The translations under genes were made by a program, and so were the position numbers. A DNA stretch of 36,630 nucleotides, from positions 109,653 through 146,282 of the forward strand of contig QEVL01000004.1 of the NCBI GenBank assembly GCA_003577305.1, written 5' to 3'. Below the pieces are notes generated by a model, which ran no database searches, was not told the origin of the DNA, and was given only the letters and a program-made list of their open reading frames with translations. Shown in pieces: positions 1 through 9,632 of the stretch (positions are counted from its first letter, which is position 1; each line of letters opens with the position of its first letter). Source of the DNA: Burkholderiales bacterium (GTDB taxonomy: Bacteria; Pseudomonadota; Gammaproteobacteria; Burkholderiales; Burkholderiaceae_E).

Positions 1-127
1 GCTCCTTGCGTGGCACCGCCACGCGCGTCGCCGGCGCCTCGTTTGGCGGCTCGGCAGGCCCCGGCGCGGGGACGATCGTAGTGTGAACACGCCCTAGAAT
101 GCGAACGGTTCACGACCCGAAGACACG

Positions 128-1831
128 ATGGCATATCTCGCGCAAATCCTGCTGCTTCTGGCGGCCGCAATCACGGTCGTGGTCTTCTTCCAGCGGCTGC
201 ACATTCCGACCAGCCTGGGGTATCTGCTGGTCGGAGTGGTGCTCGGCCCGCACACGGTCGGACCGGTCGTTTCGATGCCGGAGCTCGAGAAGCTCGCCGA
301 ATTCGGCGTCGTCTTCCTGCTGTTCACGATCGGTCTCGACTTCTCCCTGCCCCAGATGCAGGCGCTGCGACGTCGGGTTCTCGCACTCGGCACCGGGCAG
401 GTGGTGTTCACGACGGTGATGGTCGGGATCGTGCTGTGGCTCGCGGGATTCGAAGTCGCGGCCGCGTTCGTCTTCGGTGCGGCTTTCGCCCAGTCGTCCA
501 CGACGGTGATCGCGAGCCTGCTGGCCGAGTTGCGCGAGGAAGACAGCCGGCACGGGCGCCTCGGTCTCGCGATGTCGGTGTTTCAGGACGTCACCGCGGT
601 TCCCTTCCTCGTGGCAATCCCGGCGCTGGGCATGTCGGCCGCGGCGAATTCGCTCGCGGAAACGCTGGGACTGGCCCTTGCCAAGGCGGCCCTCGCTTTC
701 GCCGTCGTCCTCTTCGGCGGACGCTGGTTGCTTCGTCCGCTGTTCCGCCTGGTCGCCGAGCGCAGGTCGGTCGAGGTCTTCACGCTTGCAGTGCTGCTGG
801 TCGCCCTGCTCGCGGCCTGGGTCACGAACGAGCTCGGCCTGTCGCTGGCCTTCGGCGGTTTTCTCGCCGGGCTGACGCTCGGCGAAACGGAGTTTCGCCA
901 CCAGGTGGAGTCGAGCATCGGCCCTTTTCGCGACGTCCTGCTCGGCGTGTTCTTCGTGGGCATCGGCATGCGCTTCGATCCGGCGGCGATCGCCGCGATC
1001 TGGCAGTGGGCAGCCCTGGGTGCACTGCTGATCGTGACGAGCAAGACCCTGATCGTCCCGATCATCATGCGCAAGGTCGAGGCCGATCCGCGAGTGAGGT
1101 GGCGCACGGGAATGATGTTGAGCGTCGGCGGCGAATTCGGTCTCGCTCTCATCGCCGTCGCACTCGATTCCAGCGTGATCGACCTGCAATTGGGCCAGCT
1201 CGCGATCACTTCCGTGCTCCTGTCGATGATCGTTGGCGCCGTGCTGATCTGGTTCAACGACCCGATTTCGGCCCGCCTGGCCGCAACGGCCCATGCAGGC
1301 CGTGATGCAGGCGCGCAGCTGCAGGCAGCCCCGCAACGACAGGTGGTGATCGGCGGCTACGGACGCGTGGGCCGCACCATCGCCACGCTGCTGCACTCGT
1401 GCGGCATTTCGTTCGTCGCTTTCGATACCGACCCGAAGCGGGTGACACAGGGGCGCCTGGACAGGCATCCGGTGTGGCTAGGCGACATCGCCGATCCGCG
1501 CCTGCTGTCTTCCATTCATCTCGGAAGAGCTTCGCTGGTGGTGATTGCGGTCGACGATTCCGATACCGCTTTCGCCGCGATGTCGTACATCGAGCGAACC
1601 TGCCCGCAGGTTCCGGTCGTCGCGCGTGCGCGGGATCTCGAAACCAGCACGCGCCTGCTCGCCGCTGGCGCCGCCCAGGCGTATCCGGAGACGATCGAAT
1701 CGAGCCTGCGACTCGGCACGGCTGCACTGCAGATGCTCGACGTTGCCGAGCAGCGGATCGACGAAGTGGTTCGAGGCATCAGGGACTGGGGCTATCGGCC
1801 CGTCCTGGAGAAGGAGAAGCGCGACGACTGA
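128..1831 (+). CDS. Kef-type monovalent cation:proton antiporter (CPA2 family) with RCK domain
   Basis: Predicted inner-membrane antiporter exchanging K+ or Na+ for H+, 567 aa. Residues about 5-385 form a run of hydrophobic helices typical of the Na+/H+ exchanger fold. A cytosolic RCK/TrkA-N Rossmann domain follows from about 400 to 520, opening with GGYGRVG at 409-415 and continuing with FDTDPKR, the usual nucleotide-binding pattern. There is no TrkA-C domain, so the protein is shorter than E. coli KefB/KefC and closer to YbaL-like members. The ATG at 128 has only a weak ribosome site (gaag); a possible -10 element (tagaat) lies at 95-100. The 127 bases to its left hold GC-rich inverted repeats but no gene I can support. 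Transported ion is not readable from sequence. Family call is firm. Confidence 0.93.
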   Translation: MAYLAQILLLLAAAITVVVFFQRLHIPTSLGYLLVGVVLGPHTVGPVVSMPELEKLAEFGVVFLLFTIGLDFSLPQMQALRRRVLALGTGQVVFTTVMVGIVLWLAGFEVAAAFVFGAAFAQSSTTVIASLLAELREEDSRHGRLGLAMSVFQDVTAVPFLVAIPALGMSAAANSLAETLGLALAKAALAFAVVLFGGRWLLRPLFRLVAERRSVEVFTLAVLLVALLAAWVTNELGLSLAFGGFLAGLTLGETEFRHQVESSIGPFRDVLLGVFFVGIGMRFDPAAIAAIWQWAALGALLIVTSKTLIVPIIMRKVEADPRVRWRTGMMLSVGGEFGLALIAVALDSSVIDLQLGQLAITSVLLSMIVGAVLIWFNDPISARLAATAHAGRDAGAQLQAAPQRQVVIGGYGRVGRTIATLLHSCGISFVAFDTDPKRVTQGRLDRHPVWLGDIADPRLLSSIHLGRASLVVIAVDDSDTAFAAMSYIERTCPQVPVVARARDLETSTRLLAAGAAQAYPETIESSLRLGTAALQMLDVAEQRIDEVVRGIRDWGYRPVLEKEKRDD

Positions 1832-1921
1832 GAGTCAGGTCGCACCGCGGCCCTTGACTCCCGTCAACCCCTATGCTGCCATCCACGACATACTCGCAGC
1901 TGGTCACAATGAACGATTCAC

Positions 1922-2395
1922 GTGAGCAAGCAGACGCCTTTCGCCGATCGGCTGCCGAAGCCGTCCAAGCGGGCCGCCGGACGCACCGGACCGGCACAGG
2001 TTCCCGCGAACATCCGGGTGTTCGGTGTCGACCTGAGCCGGGAAGAACGCGACCTGATCCGGCAACGGCTCGGCGCGAAACTCGGAAAACATGCGCCGTC
2101 GATCGAACGCGTCAGCGTGCGGGTGCTCGACGTGAACGGACCGCGCGGCGGCGTCGACAAGCTGTGCCGGATCAAGGTCGTGCTGACCGGCCTTCCGAGC
2201 GTGCTCTACGAATCCCGGGCGGCCTTCCTGAAAGATGCGCTGAACGACGCGCTTGCCGGCACCGAGCGGATCTTGCGCCGCAGCATCGAGCGCCGACACG
2301 CCACTCCGTTGAAGGAGCCTGTTCGGCGCAAACCTCTGCGGCCAGGACCGCGCGAAGAGGAACCCGTGGAAGAGGAGGAGGAGGAAGGGCCGTGA
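1922..2395 (+). CDS. HPF/RaiA-family ribosome-associated protein
   Basis: Small protein (157 aa) of the ribosome hibernation/S30AE type. Residues about 28-125 show the family pattern of a beta strand (IRVFGVDLS), a long basic helix (EERDLIRQRLGAKLGK), paired strands (VSVRVLDVNG, CRIKVVLTGL) and a second helix (FLKDALNDALAGTERILRRS). The start is GTG; no ATG fits. The C-terminus is basic and then ends in an unusual run of glutamates (EEEPVEEEEEEG), absent from textbook HPF. Members bind the small ribosomal subunit in stress or stationary phase. Here it sits between a cation antiporter and a DksA-like gene, a stress-response neighbourhood. A TTGACT at 1854-1859 could be a -35 box, but the matching -10 is poor. 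An alternative is a diverged sigma-54-modulation-like protein without ribosome binding. Confidence 0.75.
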   Translation: MSKQTPFADRLPKPSKRAAGRTGPAQVPANIRVFGVDLSREERDLIRQRLGAKLGKHAPSIERVSVRVLDVNGPRGGVDKLCRIKVVLTGLPSVLYESRAAFLKDALNDALAGTERILRRSIERRHATPLKEPVRRKPLRPGPREEEPVEEEEEEGP

Positions 2396-2461
2396 GACCC
2401 CTGCCTCCCTCCCGAACGTGGTGGTCGAGCCCCCTTTTATCGCTGAACCAGCAGACCGGCC

Positions 2462-4557
<2,096 letters not shown>

Positions 4558-4565
<8 letters not shown>

Positions 4566-4905
4566 ACGCCCGCCGTCGCCCGAGCAGCGCTTTCGCGAGG
4601 ACGTCGCGCGCAAGGCCGAGCGCCATCGCCGCGCGCGACGCGAGCAGCACCGCAGCATCTGGTTCTCGCTGGGTCTTTTCGGCATCATCGGCTGGTCGGT
4701 CGCTCTGCCCACGCTCGGCGGCATCGCACTCGGCATCTGGCTCGACGGACGTTTTCCGGGGCGGATTTCCTGGACGCTGACGCTGCTCTTCGCCGGCGTG
4801 GTCGCGGGCTGCCTGAATGCCTGGTACTGGGTGAAGCAGGAGAGCCGCACCGAAGACGATGGGGCGAGCGGCGCAAGCAGCGACGGAACGCGCAATGGAA
4901 CGTGA
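4558..4905 (+). CDS. atpQ: N-type ATPase accessory membrane protein AtpQ (AtpI-like)
   Basis: 115-aa membrane protein found third in N-ATPase operons and related to AtpI, the assembly factor of ordinary F-ATPases. The ATG at 4558 lies inside the last codons of atpC; a longer in-frame reading upstream is only the shadow of atpC. The N-terminal 32 residues are hydrophilic and basic. Two membrane segments follow: about 33-60 (IWFSLGLFGIIGWSVALP then GGIALGIWLDG) and about 68-90 (WTLTLLFAGVVAGCLNAWYW). The G-rich first helix ending in a short loop matches the AtpI family. Probable role: assembly of the c ring; this is inferred from family and position. Confidence 0.85.
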
Positions 4906-5188
4906 GCTCTTGCCGCTTCTCGTCGGCCTCGCCTCGGGCGTCGCCGCGGGCGGGTTGTACTTCTTCTGGCTCTGGCGCAGCCTGCACGGGCTCGGCTCGC
5001 GGCGACGCCCGGCGCTGCGCATCGCAGCGGGCGTCATTGGTCGACTCGCGTTCGCGCTCGCCGTGTTCGGCCTTCTTGCCCGCTGGGGCGGCCTGGCCGC
5101 GCTCGTCGGCGCGCTCGCGGGCTTCACCGCCACACGCCTGCTGCTCGTGCATCGGGTGAGCCGGGCAGACGCGGAGAAACGGGCATGA
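4895..5188 (+). CDS. atpR: N-type ATPase accessory membrane protein AtpR
   Basis: 97-aa protein with three predicted membrane helices, at about 5-25, 40-60 and 64-86. It is specific to N-type ATPase operons and always sits between atpQ and atpB. I chose the ATG at 4895 (start MERELLPLL), which overlaps the atpQ end by 11 bases; an upstream in-frame start at 4859 would run deep into atpQ. The second helix contains a buried arginine (VIGRLAFALAVF) and the third contains a threonine-arginine pair (FTATRLLLV). Membrane arginines in AtpR have been proposed to meet the c-subunit carboxylates during ring assembly, but that is a proposal, not shown here. It overlaps atpB by ATGA. Confidence 0.85.
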   Translation: MERELLPLLVGLASGVAAGGLYFFWLWRSLHGLGSRRRPALRIAAGVIGRLAFALAVFGLLARWGGLAALVGALAGFTATRLLLVHRVSRADAEKRA

Positions 5189-5880
5189 ACATCAATCCCG
5201 ATGCGATCGTCGTCTGGCAGATCGGGCCGTTCGGCATCAACGCGACGATCGTGTACACCTGGGTCGTGATGGCGCTTCTCGTGCTCGGATCACGGGCGAT
5301 CACGCGGCGACTGACGACCGGCCCCGAGCTTTCGCGCTGGCAGAACCTGGTCGAGGTGCTCGTCGCCGGCATGCGCGACCAGATCCGCGAAGTGAGCCAG
5401 CAGGAGCCCGGCCGCTTCCTGCCGTTCGTGGGCACGCTGTTCCTGTTCATCGCGGCGTCCAACCTGCTCTCGGTCGTGCCGGGCTTTCGTGCGCCCACCG
5501 GATCGCTTTCGACGACCACCGCACTCGCGCTCGCCGTCTTCGTCGCCGTGCCGCTCTTCGGCATCGCCCGCGAGGGGCTGTTCCGGTACCTCGCCAACTA
5601 CGTTCGCCCCAGCTGGCTGATGCTGCCTTTCAACGTGATCGGCGAGTTGTCGCGCACGCTGGCGCTGGCGGTGCGCCTGTACGGCAACATCATGAGCGGC
5701 GTGATGATTGCCGGGATCCTGCTCAGCCTCGCCCCCTTCTTCTTCCCCATCCTGATGCAACTGCTCGGGCTGGTCACCGGCCTGATCCAGGCCTACATCT
5801 TCGCGGTGCTCGCGATGGTCTACATCGCATCGGCGAGTTCGGCGCGCGCGAGCCGCGATTCCCACGAGGAGTCCGCATGA
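5185..5880 (+). CDS. atpB: N-type ATPase Fo subunit a
   Basis: Stator half-channel subunit, 231 aa, with five to six membrane segments. The essential arginine of the a subunit is Arg164, within TLALAVRLYGNIMSGVM, equivalent to the LRLFGN motif of E. coli subunit a. Upstream, LPFVGTLFLFIAASNLLSVV and PTGSLSTTTALALAVF match conserved helices of the family. The C-terminus is short (ASSARASRDSHEESA). It begins inside the atpR stop and ends inside the atpE start (ATGA both times), so its translation is tied to both neighbours. Ion selectivity is mainly set by the c ring; see atpE. Confidence 0.95.
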   Translation: MNINPDAIVVWQIGPFGINATIVYTWVVMALLVLGSRAITRRLTTGPELSRWQNLVEVLVAGMRDQIREVSQQEPGRFLPFVGTLFLFIAASNLLSVVPGFRAPTGSLSTTTALALAVFVAVPLFGIAREGLFRYLANYVRPSWLMLPFNVIGELSRTLALAVRLYGNIMSGVMIAGILLSLAPFFFPILMQLLGLVTGLIQAYIFAVLAMVYIASASSARASRDSHEESA

Positions 5881-6155
5881 CCGACCTTTCCCTGATCGGC
5901 GCGATCTCGATTTTCACCGCCGGCCTCACCATGGCGATCGGTTCGATCGCACCCGCGCTCGGCGAGGGCCGTGCGGTGGCGCAGGCGCTCGCGTCGATCG
6001 CGCAGCAACCCGATGCCTCCGGCACCATCACGCGCACGCTGTTCGTCGGCCTGGCGATGATCGAGTCGACGGCGATCTACTGCCTGGTGATCTCGCTCAT
6101 CATGATCTACGCCAACCCGTTCTGGGCCCAGGTGCTGCAGCGCGCCGGAGGCTGA
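5877..6155 (+). CDS. atpE: N-type ATPase Fo subunit c with two membrane carboxylates
   Basis: Rotor-ring proteolipid, 92 aa, two hydrophobic helices joined by the polar loop ASIAQQPDASG. The second helix carries the ion carboxylate Glu63 within IESTAIYCL: Glu63, Ser64, Thr65 and Tyr68 match the Na+-ligand signature of Ilyobacter tartaricus subunit c (E65, S66, T67, Y70). In the first helix the position that is Gln32 in Ilyobacter is Glu30 (APALGEGRAV), so each subunit has two carboxylates facing the site. Two-carboxylate c subunits occur in N-ATPases; the Burkholderia pseudomallei N-type ring was reported as a proton-specific c17 ring. Whether this one moves H+ or Na+ cannot be settled from sequence. 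The C-terminal tail after ANPFW is longer than usual. Confidence 0.95.
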   Translation: MTDLSLIGAISIFTAGLTMAIGSIAPALGEGRAVAQALASIAQQPDASGTITRTLFVGLAMIESTAIYCLVISLIMIYANPFWAQVLQRAGG

Positions 6156-6156
6156 G

Positions 6157-6927
6157 ATGCAGATCGACTGGCTCACGGTCTCGGCGCAACTGATCAACTT
6201 CCTCGTGCTGGTCTGGCTGCTCCAGCGTTTCCTCTACCGGCCGGTGCTCGACGCGATGGACAAGCGCGAAGCGCGCATCGCGAGCCGGCTTGCCGAGGCC
6301 GACCGGCGGGAGGCGAGCGCGCGCGACGAAGCGCGCGCCTGGCGCGAGAAGACCGAGGCGTTCGAACGCAAGGCCGATGCGCTGCTCGTCGAGGCGCGCG
6401 AAGCCGCCGAGCGCCAGCGACGAACACTGGTCGAGGCCGCGCGCACCGAGGTCGAGGCAACCCGCGAACGCTGGCAACAGGACATCGTGCGCGAACAGCA
6501 GGATTTCCGCGAGGCGCTCGAGCGCGAGCTCGCCGCATCGGCGCTCGAGGTCGCGAAACGCCTGCTCGCCGATCTCGCGCACGCCAGCCTGCAGCACGAG
6601 GCACTGGTCACGCTCGCCCGACGACTGGAGTCGCTCCCCGAGGAAGAGCGGGCGGCGATGGCCGCCGCGGCGCCGCGGCTTCGGCTCGCGAGCGCGTTCG
6701 AAGTCGATGCCCGCTCGCGCGACGAACTCGTCGAAGCGCTCGCGCGCACGCTCGGCACGCCGGTCGAACTCGAGTGCGTGCGCAAACCCGAACTGCTGCT
6801 CGGCGTCGAACTCGTGGGCAACGGACGCAAGCTCGACTGGAACGCGGCGGCCTGGCTCGAGGAATTCGCCGGGCGCGTGCAGGCGAGTCTCGCCGACAGG
6901 AGCCGGGCACCGTCGGGTGGCGCCTGA
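6157..6927 (+). CDS. atpF: N-type ATPase Fo subunit b with delta-like C-terminal region
   Basis: Peripheral stalk subunit, 256 aa against about 156 in E. coli. One N-terminal membrane helix (about 5-27: [20 protein letters not shown]) is followed by a long charged coiled coil to about 150. The last 100 residues are not b-like: they include a segment around 209-222 ([19 protein letters not shown]) that resembles the C-terminal strand of subunit delta (pattern P-x-L-I-G-G-V-x-I-x-x-G-x-x-x-I-D). With no separate delta gene in the operon, this tail probably does delta's job of fixing the stalk to F1. The resemblance is by eye. The stop shares one base with the atpA start (TGATG). Confidence 0.92.
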   Translation: MQIDWLTVSAQLINFLVLVWLLQRFLYRPVLDAMDKREARIASRLAEADRREASARDEARAWREKTEAFERKADALLVEAREAAERQRRTLVEAARTEVEATRERWQQDIVREQQDFREALERELAASALEVAKRLLADLAHASLQHEALVTLARRLESLPEEERAAMAAAAPRLRLASAFEVDARSRDELVEALARTLGTPVELECVRKPELLLGVELVGNGRKLDWNAAAWLEEFAGRVQASLADRSRAPSGGA

Positions 6928-8432
6928 TGCTGCGCGAGCTGCTCACCGACAGCCGCATCGCACTCGGGCGCGCGCTCGCCGCGGGTGATGCCAGACCTCG
7001 CGTGCGCGAGACCGGAGTCGTCCGCCAGGTGGGCAGCGGCATCGCACGCATCGCCGGCCTGCCCGGCCTGGGAGCCGAGGAACTGGTCGAGCTGCCCGGA
7101 GGCCTGTTCGGCCTGGCAGTCGATCTGGAGCCGGAAGACGTCGGCGTGGTGCTGCTCGGCCCGAGCACGCATCTGGCCGCCGGCGACGAGGCACGTGCCA
7201 CCGGTCGCCTGGTCGACGCGCCGGTGGGCGCGGCCCTGCTGGGCCGCGTGCTCGACGCAACCGGCCGCGCGCTCGACGGCAAGGGAGCACTCGCCGCAAC
7301 GGCGCGCCGACCGGTCGAGAGTGCCGCGCCGGCCATCCTCGATCGCGCGCCGATCACGGTTCCGCTGCAGACGGGCCTGAAGGTCGTCGACGCGCTCGTG
7401 CCGATCGGCCGCGGCCAGCGCGAACTCATCGTGGGCGATCGGCAGACCGGCAAGACGTCCATCGCGGTCGACACCATCCTGAACCAGCGCGGCCGCGACG
7501 TGATCTGCGTCTACTGCGCGATCGGGCAGCGCGGCACCGCGGTGGCACGCGTCGTCGACACGCTGCGCCGCCACGACGCGCTCGCGTACAGCATCGTCGT
7601 CGTCGCCTCGGGCGAGGACCCTCCGGGGCTGCAGTTCGTTACGCCATACGCAGCGACGGCGATGGCCGAGCACTTCATGGAGCAGGGGCGCGACGTGCTC
7701 ATCGTCTACGACGATCTCACCCGTCACGCGCGCGCCTACCGCGAGCTCTCGCTTCTGCTGCGCCGGCCGCCGGGTCGCGAAGCGTTCTCGGGCGACATTT
7801 TCTACATCCATTCGCGGCTGCTCGAGCGCGCCACCCGGTTGTGCGCCGAGCGCGGCGGCGGTTCGCTCACCGCGCTTCCGATCGTCGAGACCCAGGCCCA
7901 GGACATCTCGGCATACATCCCGACGAACCTGATCTCGATCACCGACGGTCAGATCTACGTTTCGCCCGAGCATTTCCGCAAGGGCCTGCTGCCGGCGGTG
8001 GACGTCGGCCGCTCGGTGTCGCGCGTCGGCGGCAAGGCGCAGCTTCGCGCCTACCGTACCGTGGCCGGAGAACTGCGTCTGGCCTATGCGCAGTTCGAGG
8101 AACTCGAGACTTTCTCGCGCTTCGCCACCCGGCTCGACGAGGACACCCGCGCCACGATCGAGCGTGGGCGACGCGTGCGCGAAGTGTTCAAGCAGAACGA
8201 AGGCGCACCGCTTTCCGTCGGCATGCAACTCGTCGCCCTGCGCGCCGTGGTCGACGGCCTGCTCGACCGCGTGCCGCTCGACGCGGTCGTCGGTGCCGAA
8301 CGGTCGATCCGCGATGCCGCTGCGAAAGCGCACCCGGAGCTCCTCGCGCGCATCGACTCCGGCGCGGCGATTTCCGGGCAGGAGTGGGACGCGCTCGCGC
8401 AGACGACCCGCGACGCGCTCGGCGCCGATTGA
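6927..8432 (+). CDS. atpA: N-type ATPase F1 subunit alpha
   Basis: Non-catalytic nucleotide-binding subunit, 501 aa. I start it at the ATG overlapping the atpF stop by one base; a longer in-frame reading from 6774 is only atpF in another frame. Walker A is GDRQTGKT at residues 170-177. The segment [19 protein letters not shown] and the IYDDLT-like Walker B region ([19 protein letters not shown]) are conserved, as is the C-terminal [15 protein letters not shown]. Length and motifs are normal. The N-terminus lacks the long extension that binds delta in ordinary F-ATPases (it begins [13 protein letters not shown]), consistent with an enzyme that has no delta subunit. Confidence 0.95.
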   Translation: MLRELLTDSRIALGRALAAGDARPRVRETGVVRQVGSGIARIAGLPGLGAEELVELPGGLFGLAVDLEPEDVGVVLLGPSTHLAAGDEARATGRLVDAPVGAALLGRVLDATGRALDGKGALAATARRPVESAAPAILDRAPITVPLQTGLKVVDALVPIGRGQRELIVGDRQTGKTSIAVDTILNQRGRDVICVYCAIGQRGTAVARVVDTLRRHDALAYSIVVVASGEDPPGLQFVTPYAATAMAEHFMEQGRDVLIVYDDLTRHARAYRELSLLLRRPPGREAFSGDIFYIHSRLLERATRLCAERGGGSLTALPIVETQAQDISAYIPTNLISITDGQIYVSPEHFRKGLLPAVDVGRSVSRVGGKAQLRAYRTVAGELRLAYAQFEELETFSRFATRLDEDTRATIERGRRVREVFKQNEGAPLSVGMQLVALRAVVDGLLDRVPLDAVVGAERSIRDAAAKAHPELLARIDSGAAISGQEWDALAQTTRDALGAD

Positions 8433-8434
8433 CG

Positions 8435-9343
8435 ATGGACACGCTCGGCGAATTGCGGCGCCGCCTCGGGACGACCGACGACATCGCTGGAATCGTGCGA
8501 ACGATGAAGGCGCTTGCCGCGGTGAGCATCCGGCAATACGAAGCAGCGGTGCATTCGCTTGCCGACTACTCCCGCACGATCGAGCTCGGCCTTCACGCGG
8601 CGCTGCGCGATCTTCCTGCGGTCGAAGAAGCGGTGGCGCGCCGCGACCGGCTGCGCGCCGTCGGCGCGGTCGTCTTCGGCTCCGACCACGGGCTGTGCGG
8701 GCGTTTCAACGAAGACATCGTCGCGCATGCGCTGGCGCGACTCGGCGAGCGGCCGCCCGGAACCGGCCTGCACCTGCTCGCCATCGGCGCGCGCGTGGCC
8801 GCACTGCTCGAGCACTCGGGGCAGACGGCCGAACGGCAGCTGCTCGGGCCCGGCTCGGCCGCGCGCATCGGCGCGACGGTGCGCGAAGTCCTGCTCGAGA
8901 TCGATGCGTGGCAGCAGCGGGCCGGCGTGCAGCGCGTATATCTGTTTCACAACCGCCCGGGCGCAGGCGAACGTTATCGTCCGGCCACCGTGCGCCTGCT
9001 CCCCGTTTCACCGGCGCGACTCAGGAACCTGGCGACCAGGCGCTGGCCGGGGCCGTCTCTTCCGGCGTTCACGATGGAGCGCAAGATTCTCGTTGCGGCG
9101 TTGTTGCGGCAGTACTTCTTCGTTTCGGTGTTCCGTGCCAGCGCCGAGTCGCTCGCCGCCGAGAACGCCACCCGGCTGGCCGCCATGCAGGCCGCGGAAA
9201 GGAACCTCGCCGAACGTCACGCCGAGCTTCTCGCGGGGCTGCGGCGCAGCCGGCAGGAAGCGATCACGACCGAACTGCTCGACGTGGTCGCCGGCTACGA
9301 AGCGCTGCAGGGGCCCTCGCGCCGAGCGCCCATTCGTTCATGA
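8435..9343 (+). CDS. atpG: N-type ATPase F1 subunit gamma
   Basis: Rotor shaft of the N-type enzyme, 302 aa. The N-terminal helix DTLGELRRRLGTTDDIAGIV followed by RTMKALAAVSIRQYEAAV keeps the family pattern (MKMVAAAK-like in standard gamma). The Rossmann-like middle has VVFGSDHGLCGRFNEDIVAH, equivalent to the conserved SDRGLCGGFN. The C-terminal helix (ESLAAENATRLAAMQAAERN) carries the conserved S-E-N-x-x-R-M-x-A-M pattern. Two bases separate it from the atpA stop. It is the last gene of the operon; its stop overlaps the start of a broken CheR-like reading frame (ATGA). Confidence 0.93.
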   Translation: MDTLGELRRRLGTTDDIAGIVRTMKALAAVSIRQYEAAVHSLADYSRTIELGLHAALRDLPAVEEAVARRDRLRAVGAVVFGSDHGLCGRFNEDIVAHALARLGERPPGTGLHLLAIGARVAALLEHSGQTAERQLLGPGSAARIGATVREVLLEIDAWQQRAGVQRVYLFHNRPGAGERYRPATVRLLPVSPARLRNLATRRWPGPSLPAFTMERKILVAALLRQYFFVSVFRASAESLAAENATRLAAMQAAERNLAERHAELLAGLRRSRQEAITTELLDVVAGYEALQGPSRRAPIRS

Positions 9344-9609
9344 CCGACGCCGAGTGCCCGAGCTTCCTTCAGTGGGCACTGCCGCGCCTCGGCCGCCGCT
9401 GGGCGGGCTACCGCATGGTGCGTGGCCTGGCCGCCAGGCGCATTGCGCGTCGGCTGCGCCCGCCCGGAATCGAGGATCTCGCCGGTTACCGCGTGCGGCA
9501 GGCGTTCCCGACGCTGACGCTGGGCATCGTCGCGACCGACTGCGACCCGGTGCTGATCGAGCGCGCACGCGCCGGGTGCTACCGCGAAAGCAGTCTGAAG
9601 GAGTTGCCC
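9340..9609 (+). pseudogene. CheR-like SAM methyltransferase remnant, middle and end missing
   Basis: The reading frame starts at an ATG overlapping the atpG stop. Its first 50 residues (SFLQWALPRLGRRWAGYRM, IARRLRPPGIEDLAGYRVR) match the N-terminal helical domain of CheR-type methyltransferases. The next residues (AFPTLTLGIVATDCDPVLIE then RARAGCYRESSLKELP) match the part of the catalytic domain after SAM motif I. About 100 residues that should lie between, including the glycine-rich SAM loop, are absent without a frame break. After SLKELP the frame leaves the family and runs antisense into the next gene. It cannot make an active methyltransferase. Coordinates cover only the recognisable part. 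Confidence 0.7.
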
Positions 9610-9632
9610 GTCGACGGACTCTCACGAATGTC

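Noticed and set aside
110..1468. Long minus-strand frame opposite the antiporter gene
   Set aside because: Arg/His/Asp/Gln-rich translation with no motif; a GC-rich shadow of the real plus-strand gene.
1854..1882. Heat-shock (sigma-32) promoter before the HPF-like gene
   Set aside because: CTTGAC and CCCCTAT occur, but the spacing of about eight bases is too short.
6234..8333. 699-codon minus-strand frame across the atpF/atpA genes
   Set aside because: Antisense shadow; both plus-strand genes have clear motifs and the antisense translation is low in complexity.
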